Part shown: positions 8,290-17,868 of the stretch, piece by piece
How the letters are laid out: each line of letters starts with the position of its first letter
How positions within the stretch are numbered: the stretch's first letter is position 1
NCBI GenBank assembly: GCA_036405135.1
Contig: DASWYF010000018.1
Location: forward strand, 1 to 64,000
Reading direction: 5' to 3'
DNA from: Verrucomicrobiia bacterium
GTDB lineage: Bacteria > Verrucomicrobiota > Verrucomicrobiia > Limisphaerales > JAEYXS01
DNA: 64,000 bases
The notes under the pieces: model-generated
Databases searched by the model: none
Seen by the model: the letters and a program-made list of their open reading frames with translations, nothing else
Told to the model about the DNA's origin: nothing
Translations under genes and position numbers: made by a program

Positions 8290-11200
8290 TTATTGCGGCA
8301 ACTGCCGTATGCGATAGAACCGCAGCAACGAATCCGTATACGGCGTCGGATCCTTGAACGTCGCCGTGGTCCCGGTCACTACGATGCTCGTTAGAGGCGT
8401 CCAGTTTGTCAGATCGGTGGAAACCTCCACCTGATACTTCTCACCCTGCACCGCCGTCCAGGAGAACTCTGGCGTTGTATCACCCGCATTGAACACCGGT
8501 GTTTCCACCTTGATGCCTTCAGTGCTCACCAACAGTGCACCACCAGCCACTTGCAACGGCACAGTGCCGGAGATGCTGTAGGTGATGTTGGTGCTCTCGC
8601 GGTTCACCACTGTGGCGAACCATTCACCAGAAAGGTCGGCTCCTTCGATGACCACCTGCTCACGATTCGTCCCGACCAGCGTGCTGCTATGATCGAACAC
8701 CGTTGCCGTCGGATGCGCTCCCTTGCGTATCAGCAAGTCACCGTCACCCGTCAGATTGAACGCCTCGAACAACAGCTTGCCAGGAGCACCCGTCACATTC
8801 AGATGATAGATGTCCGCAACGATTCCGTTGGTGTAACGGGACAGATTCGTCACCGCCACACCCGATGTCAGGTCCACCACGTTTGTCACCACTTCCACCA
8901 CCGTGATGTTGATCGATTTAACGACACTTTGCGGCGGCACGCCATTATCCGTGATCTTGACCGCCACCACGTTGTTGTTCGGCGAAGCTTCCGAGGTGAT
9001 CCACTCAAAGGCACCCGTGCTTGCATTGATGGTCGCGCCGACTGGAGCCCCGGCTTCAAGGCTGTAAGTCAGCGTCTGCGCTGGCAGATCGGCATCTGTG
9101 GCCGTGAAGACCAATCGCACCGGCAGGCCCTCCACCACCGTCACATTCGGAACTGTTCCCGCCACCGGTGCCACATTTACTTCCTTCACCGTGATCGTGA
9201 AGCTGCGCGTGGTCGCTGCCGTACCATCGCTCACTTCCACCGTCACCACATAGCTGTCCGGGCCTTGCGCCTCTGTCGGCGTCCACGTGATGGCACCGCT
9301 TGAGGAATTGATCACCAGCCCAGTCGGGACCGTTCCCGTGAACTTGTAAGCCAGCGTCTGCGCCGGAGTATCACTATCCGTCGCCACTACTTGCACACTC
9401 AGTGCTGTCAACTCGTTCACTTCCACATCTGCGATCACATTCACGTTCGGAGCAGAGTTCCCTTCCGTCACCGTGACAGAGAGTGTGCGGTTCGCCAAAC
9501 GGGCCGGACTGCCATTATCAGTCACCAGCACGGTCACGCTGTAGGTGTTCGGCCCTTGTGCTTCGGTCGGGGTCCACGAGATCTGTCCTGTGCTGGAAAC
9601 CGTCATTCCAGAAGGAGCCGAAACGAGCGAATAACTCAACGTCTGCGCCGGCAGATCGGCATCCGCCGCTTCCAATTGGTACGACCACGCCTGCATCTCA
9701 GGTATGCTCTGTGTCGGTATGGCCGCCAATGTCGGCGCAAGATTCGCCTCGTTCACTACGAAGTTGATGACTTTCTGCGTCTTCAAGGACGGACTGCCAT
9801 TGTCCTCCGCTTCCACCGTCACACTGTAATTTCCTGGACCTTGCGTTTCATCAGGTGTCCATGAAATCCGGCCGGTGGCGGTATCCAAAGTCATGCCAGC
9901 CGGAACACTGCTGGTGAAACGATATGTCAGCGTCTGCGCCGGCAGGTCAGGATCAGAAGCGATGTTTTCCAGGAAGAACGCCACCTGCTCATTGATGGTC
10001 TGCGTGCCCAAGTTCGAAAACACCGGGGCGCTGTTCACCTCAGCCACCGCCACCTGATAAATGCGCGAGGCGGATAACGGAGGCGTCTGGTTGTCCACGG
10101 CGGAGACCACGAAACTATATGTCACCCCGCCCTGTGATTCAGAAGGAGTCCACGTGATCTCTCCGGTGGTGGAATTGATCGTCATGCCTGCGGGCGCGCT
10201 GCTCAGGGAATAGGTCAGCGCGTTCATGGGCAAGTCGGCATCCGTAGCCGTGATCGTCGCCATGAAAAGACTGCCTTCACTGGCTGAGAACGTAGCCGCT
10301 GGCAGGACTGGCGCACTGTTCACTTCCGTGACATTCACCACAAAGCTGACTGTCGTGCCCTTTGACGGTGCCCCATCATCTTGCACCAGCACGGAGACGT
10401 TGTAGCTGCCCGGACCAAAGGCTTCACCAGGAGTCCACAGGACAAGGCCGGAAACCGGATCAATCGTCATGCCTTCAGGCACGGCGTTGGCAAAGCTATA
10501 GCTCAACGTGTTCACCGGCACATCCGTGTCACTTGCGAACACCTGCACCTGCAAGGTCTCATCCTCGCCCATCGTCACATCTGCGATCGCTTCCACGACT
10601 GGCGCACGGTTCGGCGGCATGATGCGCACATCATAGGTGGTCCCCGTTCCACTCAACGATTTCACACGGGCATACCAGAAACCCGAAACATCCGGCATCG
10701 TCGTAGTAGGAGTGATGGCGATCACACCGTAATCCGTTCCCGTGATGGTGGTGGAGATGTCGAAATTACTGTCCGTGGCCGGACTGCCGCGGTTCAACAA
10801 CACCTCCACATCACCCGTCAAGTTCGATAACTCGAACGAGGCCGCATTATCCGCTGCAGTGATGAAGAAGCTGTATGACCGGTAAATGCTCGGCACATCC
10901 GAGAAGCTGCCTGCTTTGGTGCTGCCTGCCGCCAGGAATGTCGTGGCCGTGCTGTCAAAAGTCACATTCAGCGTGTAGCTGTTGATGTTACCTGTCGGAT
11001 TGGGATTGACCACCGCCAGGAAATAACGCTGCCCAGGCACAAGCGGCGGCGCTGACACACTATCCAACACCACTGAAGCTGATGGGGTCGCCGGAGTCGT
11101 CATCAACAGGCTGGTAGTTGGGCTTCCTATCACCGGCGGGCCCGTTTGATCGTAATACAACTCCAGTCCCAATCCACCACCTGTATCGTCGGTCAGCGTA

Positions 11201-14200
11201 TGCGTGGCCGTAGCCGCAGTCATCGGGGCGTTGATCACAAAATACTGTGTCTGGCCACCATCGACTCTTCCCACATAATCCACGGCATTATCCAGCCGGA
11301 ACGTGGTCGTGTTCGTGTCTGCCAGGAATATCTGCAATTCCCAATCCACGATCCGCGGCACGAAATCGGTCGCCGTGCCGTTCGTGCGCGTATCGATCAC
11401 CTCCAGGCGCCATACCCCGTTGGCAACATCACCGATGAAGTTGTCCAGCGATTCCTCAGGCAGGTAATCATCCTTCACATGGTAGCGGACAATGATGGTA
11501 TCTTCATCGCCTGCGGTCACACGGGTGGTAAGTCCCACTACATAGATGTCCGAGCCTTCCATGGTCACATCCCGGAAACTGTCCGCCTCATTCGCCGTAC
11601 CATTGAATTGCGTGACCCCGGCATATCCTGAAGGGCGCGTGACCAAGGCACCGTCACTCAGACGCACTTCCAACACCACGCCATCCGTCGGGCTGGCACT
11701 GGATGCCCGGGTAGAACCAACGGCATACAGCCGGTCGCCCGCACCCGTCAATCCGTAGAGGATATCCTCATCCCCCAGATCATACGTGATGTCACCAGCC
11801 GTGGACCAGATCACATTCAAGTTGTAATCATATTTCACGATCAGGAAGTTCGCAGCGGAACCGCTCACCGCGTCTTGCACACCCACGGCATACAAATAAT
11901 CGTCATAAGCGATCAAGTTGTTGAACTGGCCTACCACTGGCAGCGCCTGTCGGCCAAGCTCCACCAGTCCAGTCGTGAACTTGATGATCACTGGCCGCAT
12001 CGTGCCGTCGTCATCGCTGAATCCGGCGACAAAGACGGATTGAGCTCCCGCGAGAACATTCGTTAGCACGGCCACGCCGCGTCCGGCGGAAACAGTCGTA
12101 GCGCCGGTGTCATCCTCAAAAGGACTAGCACTGTCGATCACCCCTGCACTATCCAGTTTAACCAGCTTCAAACGGGCTGGGCTGTTGACGCCCTGCGCAT
12201 TACCAGCCGCATATACGTATTCCGTGACCGTCATGGGGCCGGTGCGCTCCATATTAACCGTCACGCTGTGCATCTCTTCCAGACCTTCCACACCCATCAA
12301 TCCCGGAATGGACGTAGCCCAGGTAGATCCCATGGGCGTGGAGTTGTCCAATCCCACAGGAGGGAAGCGGACCACCACACCCTTGGTCTCAGTGCCGCCG
12401 GTATTGTCTGTGGCGCCGGAGAAAGAATCGCCCACCACATATACCGAGCCATTCGTCGAGTAAACCAGATCCCGGAAATGGGTACCACCCGCGTTGTCCG
12501 GCCAGTTCACTGACTCAAATGGCGTCTGTCCCGTCTGCATCGGCAGGCCGAAGCGGGCGTAGATGCCGTTGTTGGCATTACCCTCTGTGATGCCGGCCAC
12601 ATAGAGATTGGTTCCGGCGTAAACCACGCTGTTCAACACCTGGTCGGCAGTCTGTGCCGTCGGTGGATTCACCGGCATTCCACCCGTATCAAACAGTTCA
12701 ATGATGTAATCCCAGCCTGTCCCCGGAGTGCTGATCTGCTCATTGATGATGATGTTCAACAGCTGATCCGTGGTCGTGTAGGCGTATTGCGGCGTCACCA
12801 GCCAGAAATACAGCGGGAAATTGCCCGGTGGCAAACTGGTGATATCTATCGGAGTACCGCCCGCAGTTGTGGCGAGTTGGAAGGATGTATTGCCAACGGT
12901 GTTGACCATGAAGTAACGCACGCGGGCGGACACGCCTCCCGGTCCACCACCGAACAAGGATACTTCCGCTCCATCAACGATCCGCGGATCAGCCGCGCCA
13001 TCTGTTATGGTGTCAGTCGAGATATCGACTTCTGTCGGAGCAATCGTCAAAGCAGGATCATTGTTCACACTGTTCAGAAGGTAATTCGGATTCGGATTGC
13101 CTGTGGGCACCGGATTACCCGTCGAGTCGTAAAGACTGAGACTGTCGTTCGCCGAATAGAACATGTAACGGAACCGGATGAAACCATCCGTTTGTCCGGT
13201 GTCGATCAGGCGTCCCGATGAAGTGTAGGTGTTGCCATGCACCACCGTGATCGTCTGGCTGCCGACGTCTTCCAGTTCGTTCTCCATCACCAGTGATGGT
13301 GTCACGAACGGCACAAAATTCACATCCACCAGCGGGTTCACGAATTTGAGCATCTGCTTCGCCACGCTCGTATCCTCGCTGAAGTGCGTGTAGATGATCT
13401 GGTTCTCATTTGTGCCAAAGCCATAGCCGGCAGTGTTCACCACGCCACCACGGGCCTCCGCCAGCAACACGGAACGATCCTCCGACGTCAGTCGCAAAGT
13501 CAGATCTGACGGACGCGGATGTGCGATGCGCACACCGACACGGACACCGGCCACCTCACCGGCCGCCGACACGTTGATCTCCGATTGGTTGGTAGCCGTT
13601 TGCGCGTCGTCACTGATCATCACCACGCTCCGCTGCGGCGTCGTGCGTTGCGCTGCGGCAGCCAAGTCGTAGGTGAAATCAATCCGGAGCGTGTATGTCA
13701 CGAACACAGCATCCTGATTTTGGATCTGGATGTAATACTGGCCGGCGGTCAAGGGCGGTATGTCCGCCGTGCTGATCGCAAATGGCACGATCAATGGCAT
13801 GGAAGCTGAAACCCCGTAGTCATAGAGACCTGCCGTGCCGTTCGGCAGACCGTTCTTCCGGACGTATAGCCCCGTCGTCGCAGGTGCGGGTGTGGGCACC
13901 AGTGAGAACTCTGCTTTCACCACACCTGGCGGAATGTTGATGCCGGTGTAATAAGACCTTCCCGGCGGCAGACCGAACGTGATCTCTGTTCCACCCACAG
14001 TGATATCCGTGTCCTGCTCTTCCTCAATGTGCAAAGTGAACCGCTGGATATTGCCCACGAACTGCGGGGCATTGTCGATCATCGTGAACATCCATACACC
14101 GGAAGCATCCGTTCCGATGAAATTGTTCAGCGAACCCGGTCCATCAGAAGCGATCCCGCCGACGACATCCCCCTCGTCACTGTCATCATAAACCAACGTC

Positions 14201-17200
14201 AGATTGCCGCCCTGGTTGGTTGAAGAATAGAAAGTGTGATTGTTCAACGTCACCAGGACATTGTTGTGCTCCAATGTACCCACCAGATCGCCGTAGAGGT
14301 CGTGATACATGGTGTTCGTGGCGATGACGCGATGGATGTTGAAAGTGTCCGGCACGATGCCGAACAACTGCACACCCTCCGGTTTCTCAGGATTGCCGTC
14401 TGGAATCTCCGCCGGCACCGGGAAAAATTCGATATCATACGTGCCGTCGCCATTATCAGTGTACGGAGGATCTTCGGTGGCCAGAGCCAAGAAGCCGAAT
14501 TCCGCCGCCTTCTGGTCCTCCGCCTTGATGCCAATGTAATACACCTGTCCCGGTGGAGCATTTTCAATGAGAACAAACTCCGTCCCGCCACGGCGGGTAG
14601 ACACAGCACCGCCAGATGTCGGCGATGTATAGATGCTGTTGTTGAAACAATCGTTTACCACCGTTGAGTTTAAGTTCGTGAGATCCGATGAGGTGGAGAC
14701 ATAAAGATCGATGTCCGCTCCGGGATCGCGATAGGTGTTCACACGCGGATCTCCCGCGAGGTTCGGTGAAAGGAAGGAAACGAACGAGACGTATGGGAAA
14801 GTCGTGTTATTGGTGAACACGTAGAAATTCCATTGCACATTCATGCCGTTCGTGGTCGTGATGAGCGGCGGATTCGCCCCCACGCGTTGCCCCATGAAAG
14901 GCACATTATTCGTGCTGCTTGTGAAAAACTGTACCGCCGGATTGTTGTTTTGAGACAAGGTCGGGCTTTGATCCAGTTGCAGCGCACCATTCAGCAGTGT
15001 ATTGCCCGTGGAGACCACCAGCGCATAGTCCTGCACCACGCCATCGGGATGATCTGTCACCGCATTGACATTGACCCGGCGTGCGGTCACATAGATCGCA
15101 TAATCCGCCGAAAGATCACCCGGCAGGTAAACATTTTCCACATTGTTCACGAAGTCCGCCTGTCCATTGGTCGTGCTGTAATTGCCCAAGGAATAAATAT
15201 TGCCGGAGGGGAAATCGTTTCCGTAAAAGACCTCCTGGGTCACCTTGTTGCTCACCACCAGATCCAGGTCGTTCACCAGCTTGATGCTGGCGGCGGGATT
15301 GCCCGGCGGATCGGTCCAAACCAACGTGACACGCAACGGGAAAGCCCGCGCAGCCGGAGCTACGGTAAGATTCCGTGTGTGGGTCTGCCCGGTCGCCAGC
15401 GCATTCGTCGGGCACTGGTCAAAATATTGGATCGGCCACGTGGTCCGCGTGATGTTGGAAGCCATCGTCAGCGGCAAGGCGTTCGGCAGGTTTACCAAAC
15501 CCCAGCCTTGGTAATTGATCAGGCTGCGCGTCTCAAAGCCGTAGGTTTGTGAGAGCGTGCGGGCGCTGTTGATGAGCATTGCCTTGTAAAGCGCCGGGCT
15601 GTTGTTCGTCTCCCCCAGTTCTCGCTCGAAGAATTCCTGCATCAAGGCCAGAATGCCGGAGACCACGGGAGCCGCCATGCTCGTGCCGACCTCAAAACGA
15701 TAATTGGGCGCCAGCGGGCCATTCAAATTATTGCTGAGCACCTGGAAGTAATTGCCCAGATTGTTCGTCACCCGGATGGTCTCACGGATGTTCACCGCCA
15801 CAGCAGTCGCCCCAACATTTTCCAAGTCATAATACCAGATGCCGGTGGTTGCCGGGGTGATGTTCACCGTCTGCGGAGTCTGGCCCAGCAGATTGAGCGG
15901 ATTGGAAGAAGGCTGCACATCCGTCTGGCTGGCGTAGATGTCGATATTAGGGACGGCCAAAGTGCCGCCGACCGTGTCCAGCACCTCGATCGTGAAGCTC
16001 GTGGTACCATTCGGCAGGAACAGACCGAACGAGTTTATGGCACCCGGCTGCAACACCACGTTGGTGAATGTATTATCCAGGATTACCGTCGGGTTATAGT
16101 AAGCCGCCTCATCCCATGTCGGCGAGCGTCCAGAGATTATCATGGAGCCGGGCGCCAGCAGGTCGGGCTTGGCCCGGCCATACTGGCCCTCGCGTCCGAT
16201 GCCGGTATTACCGCGTCCGGAATAGGATGCCACTTCATTGCTGCTGTCCGTAGTACCTTCCCACCATGCGATGATATTCGTGACGCTGAGATTGGTGTCG
16301 ATGATGGTGACCTCGTTGGTGATGAAGCGGAGAGACTCCGATGCGCCCACGGCGATGACATTCTTGGCGGCCGCCAGACTGCTAACACTGTTGGCCAGAC
16401 CGCCCAAACCGTTGTCGCCACCGAACCCGTCATTTCCTGCAGCGAACACGTAGAGCACCGGCTGTGATCCCGACATGGCAGGGATCGCATCGCGCGTTGC
16501 CGCGTCAAAGATGGCGGAACTGGAATCATACTCGAATGACTCTTCATATCCCCAACTGTTATTGGCGATGAGCGTGTTGGTGCTGCGGTTGGACATCCAC
16601 GTGGTACGAGGCGAGAGCCAGTTCGTCCGGGCGGCATATTCGCTCAACTGAAAGTCAGACAGGTTGCGGTAGTCTTGGGAAAGCAACATCGCTTGCGGCG
16701 CCATACCCCGGAAATCATTGCTAAAAGAGCCCATGAAGGGATAAGTCAGGCCAGTCGGAGCACCGGCTCCATCACCCGCGAGGATCGAGGCCACATGCGT
16801 GCCATGGCCGCGCAGATCGTTGGACAGCGTATTGAATCCCGGGAAAACGCGGCCATACAGGCCCACGAAATTCGTCTCCACGCCGGAATCATTGATGCTC
16901 ACCAAAATGTTTGTGCCTGTCAGACCGCGATAGCCGTTGGCGGTGACACTGTTGCTCGCCACACCGGTGCGTTCCCGGGTCAGGTCATTCATCGGTACGC
17001 GGCGCATCTGCCGCTCGATCGTCTGCACTTGGGGCAAGGACGCGAGTGCTGCCAGTGAATCCTTCTGCGGTTGCACGACCAGTTGGGGACCGAAGGGAGA
17101 GCGGTCCTCACTCAATACCGTGCCGCCCAGTTTCTCTACTTCCTGGCGGGCGATTTGCAGATCGCCGGGGAAGAACGTCAGGCGCAATTTGGAAGCCATG

Positions 17201-17820
17201 GGGACCGGCGCCTTTTTCACGGCTGATTCCAGCAGTGTCTCCTGGATCTTGTAGTAAGGCTCGTAGGGCAGCACAGCCCGCGTCCAGCTCATGCTCGCGA
17301 GTTTCTTGGCTCCGTCTGCATTCACCTGCACGAGGTAGGCATTGTTCGGGATGTAGGCGACGATCTCCGCCCCCACCGACTCAAGCTGGCGACGGAACGA
17401 TTCATTGATGACGCCACGGCTTTGCACAATGTAACTGCCCGGATCGGTTTTGGCCTTCAGATGCTCAGGGATGTCCAGACGGGCTTTCAAGCCGGTATCG
17501 ATGAAGGCATTTCCGAGCAAAATGGCGCGGTCATTGCGGACCAGTTGGTCCATCGTGGCCTGCGTGTTGCGCAGACGGTAGGGAAATTCGGGATCCGACG
17601 GGACGACCGGTTCGTTGGTCCCCAGCAGACGCAGGCTGCTGGCAGGTGCGGCGGTCAGCAAAGGCCCCATCGCCACCGGTGCCGTGACTGCCGTTTGCGA
17701 AGTAACTGGTGGAACTGGCCCCTGCACATTTGTCGCGGTCCGCCACTGCCACCAGACCGCTGCCGTCAAGGCCAGCAACACGAGGCCGGTCGCCCACCGT
17801 GCTGGAGTTAGTTTACGCAT
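8290..17820 (-). CDS. Giant secreted subtilisin-like protease with P-domains, propeller-like insert and six cadherin-like repeats
   Basis: A 3176-residue secreted multidomain protein. Order: membrane/signal segment (~11-26); prodomain-like region; S8 peptidase with Asp in INDSGVE (~310), His in GHGTHVAS (~342) and Ser in GTSMAAPV (~714); a first P-domain (NFIGTDASGVWMF); a second P-domain whose halves (~1393 and ~2120) are separated by ~635 residues containing seven YVAG/YVVG-type repeats; pre-peptidase C-like segments; six ~95-residue NSAP..TWTP.E.QGP repeats (~2400-2970); and a C-terminal DLTNWTPL..RFYRI tail. The start is ATG 17820 rather than the TTG nine bases upstream. It lies 48 bases after the cassette A gene, so it is probably the last gene of that operon and a candidate exported substrate. 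Confidence 0.85.
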   Translation of the reverse strand: MRKLTPARWATGLVLLALTAAVWWQWRTATNVQGPVPPVTSQTAVTAPVAMGPLLTAAPASSLRLLGTNEPVVPSDPEFPYRLRNTQATMDQLVRNDRAILLGNAFIDTGLKARLDIPEHLKAKTDPGSYIVQSRGVINESFRRQLESVGAEIVAYIPNNAYLVQVNADGAKKLASMSWTRAVLPYEPYYKIQETLLESAVKKAPVPMASKLRLTFFPGDLQIARQEVEKLGGTVLSEDRSPFGPQLVVQPQKDSLAALASLPQVQTIERQMRRVPMNDLTRERTGVASNSVTANGYRGLTGTNILVSINDSGVETNFVGLYGRVFPGFNTLSNDLRGHGTHVASILAGDGAGAPTGLTYPFMGSFSNDFRGMAPQAMLLSQDYRNLSDFQLSEYAARTNWLSPRTTWMSNRSTNTLIANNSWGYEESFEYDSSSAIFDAATRDAIPAMSGSQPVLYVFAAGNDGFGGDNGLGGLANSVSSLAAAKNVIAVGASESLRFITNEVTIIDTNLSVTNIIAWWEGTTDSSNEVASYSGRGNTGIGREGQYGRAKPDLLAPGSMIISGRSPTWDEAAYYNPTVILDNTFTNVVLQPGAINSFGLFLPNGTTSFTIEVLDTVGGTLAVPNIDIYASQTDVQPSSNPLNLLGQTPQTVNITPATTGIWYYDLENVGATAVAVNIRETIRVTNNLGNYFQVLSNNLNGPLAPNYRFEVGTSMAAPVVSGILALMQEFFERELGETNNSPALYKAMLINSARTLSQTYGFETRSLINYQGWGLVNLPNALPLTMASNITRTTWPIQYFDQCPTNALATGQTHTRNLTVAPAARAFPLRVTLVWTDPPGNPAASIKLVNDLDLVVSNKVTQEVFYGNDFPSGNIYSLGNYSTTNGQADFVNNVENVYLPGDLSADYAIYVTARRVNVNAVTDHPDGVVQDYALVVSTGNTLLNGALQLDQSPTLSQNNNPAVQFFTSSTNNVPFMGQRVGANPPLITTTNGMNVQWNFYVFTNNTTFPYVSFVSFLSPNLAGDPRVNTYRDPGADIDLYVSTSSDLTNLNSTVVNDCFNNSIYTSPTSGGAVSTRRGGTEFVLIENAPPGQVYYIGIKAEDQKAAEFGFLALATEDPPYTDNGDGTYDIEFFPVPAEIPDGNPEKPEGVQLFGIVPDTFNIHRVIATNTMYHDLYGDLVGTLEHNNVLVTLNNHTFYSSTNQGGNLTLVYDDSDEGDVVGGIASDGPGSLNNFIGTDASGVWMFTMIDNAPQFVGNIQRFTLHIEEEQDTDITVGGTEITFGLPPGRSYYTGINIPPGVVKAEFSLVPTPAPATTGLYVRKNGLPNGTAGLYDYGVSASMPLIVPFAISTADIPPLTAGQYYIQIQNQDAVFVTYTLRIDFTYDLAAAAQRTTPQRSVVMISDDAQTATNQSEINVSAAGEVAGVRVGVRIAHPRPSDLTLRLTSEDRSVLLAEARGGVVNTAGYGFGTNENQIIYTHFSEDTSVAKQMLKFVNPLVDVNFVPFVTPSLVMENELEDVGSQTITVVHGNTYTSSGRLIDTGQTDGFIRFRYMFYSANDSLSLYDSTGNPVPTGNPNPNYLLNSVNNDPALTIAPTEVDISTDTITDGAADPRIVDGAEVSLFGGGPGGVSARVRYFMVNTVGNTSFQLATTAGGTPIDITSLPPGNFPLYFWLVTPQYAYTTTDQLLNIIINEQISTPGTGWDYIIELFDTGGMPVNPPTAQTADQVLNSVVYAGTNLYVAGITEGNANNGIYARFGLPMQTGQTPFESVNWPDNAGGTHFRDLVYSTNGSVYVVGDSFSGATDNTGGTETKGVVVRFPPVGLDNSTPMGSTWATSIPGLMGVEGLEEMHSVTVNMERTGPMTVTEYVYAAGNAQGVNSPARLKLVKLDSAGVIDSASPFEDDTGATTVSAGRGVAVLTNVLAGAQSVFVAGFSDDDGTMRPVIIKFTTGLVELGRQALPVVGQFNNLIAYDDYLYAVGVQDAVSGSAANFLIVKYDYNLNVIWSTAGDITYDLGDEDILYGLTGAGDRLYAVGSTRASSASPTDGVVLEVRLSDGALVTRPSGYAGVTQFNGTANEADSFRDVTMEGSDIYVVGLTTRVTAGDEDTIIVRYHVKDDYLPEESLDNFIGDVANGVWRLEVIDTRTNGTATDFVPRIVDWELQIFLADTNTTTFRLDNAVDYVGRVDGGQTQYFVINAPMTAATATHTLTDDTGGGLGLELYYDQTGPPVIGSPTTSLLMTTPATPSASVVLDSVSAPPLVPGQRYFLAVVNPNPTGNINSYTLNVTFDSTATTFLAAGSTKAGSFSDVPSIYRSYSFFITAADNAASFELSNLTGDVEVLLNRGSPATDSNFDISTTITGTDYGVIAITPTTTMPDVSGFWYARVKSLSGTGTTYDVRIMPPNRAPVVEAIADVTMGEDETLQVQVFASDTDVPVNTLSYSFANAVPEGMTIDPVSGLVLWTPGEAFGPGSYNVSVLVQDDGAPSKGTTVSFVVNVTEVNSAPVLPAATFSASEGSLFMATITATDADLPMNALTYSLSSAPAGMTINSTTGEITWTPSESQGGVTYSFVVSAVDNQTPPLSASRIYQVAVAEVNSAPVFSNLGTQTINEQVAFFLENIASDPDLPAQTLTYRFTSSVPAGMTLDTATGRISWTPDETQGPGNYSVTVEAEDNGSPSLKTQKVINFVVNEANLAPTLAAIPTQSIPEMQAWSYQLEAADADLPAQTLSYSLVSAPSGMTVSSTGQISWTPTEAQGPNTYSVTVLVTDNGSPARLANRTLSVTVTEGNSAPNVNVIADVEVNELTALSVQVVATDSDTPAQTLAYKFTGTVPTGLVINSSSGAITWTPTEAQGPDSYVVTVEVSDGTAATTRSFTITVKEVNVAPVAGTVPNVTVVEGLPVRLVFTATDADLPAQTLTYSLEAGAPVGATINASTGAFEWITSEASPNNNVVAVKITDNGVPPQSVVKSINITVVEVVTNVVDLTSGVAVTNLSRYTNGIVADIYHLNVTGAPGKLLFEAFNLTGDGDLLIRKGAHPTATVFDHSSTLVGTNREQVVIEGADLSGEWFATVVNRESTNITYSISGTVPLQVAGGALLVSTEGIKVETPVFNAGDTTPEFSWTAVQGEKYQVEVSTDLTNWTPLTSIVVTGTTATFKDPTPYTDSLLRFYRIRQLPQ

Positions 17821-17868
17821 ATTCGTCAAAAAAAATTTCTGTCAACTCTCACACTGTCCACTGCCCTA

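Noticed and set aside
8900-10620. CRISPR array suspected from regular repeats
   Set aside because: The ~285-bp periodicity comes from six protein repeats within one open frame; there are no short identical repeats with unique spacers.
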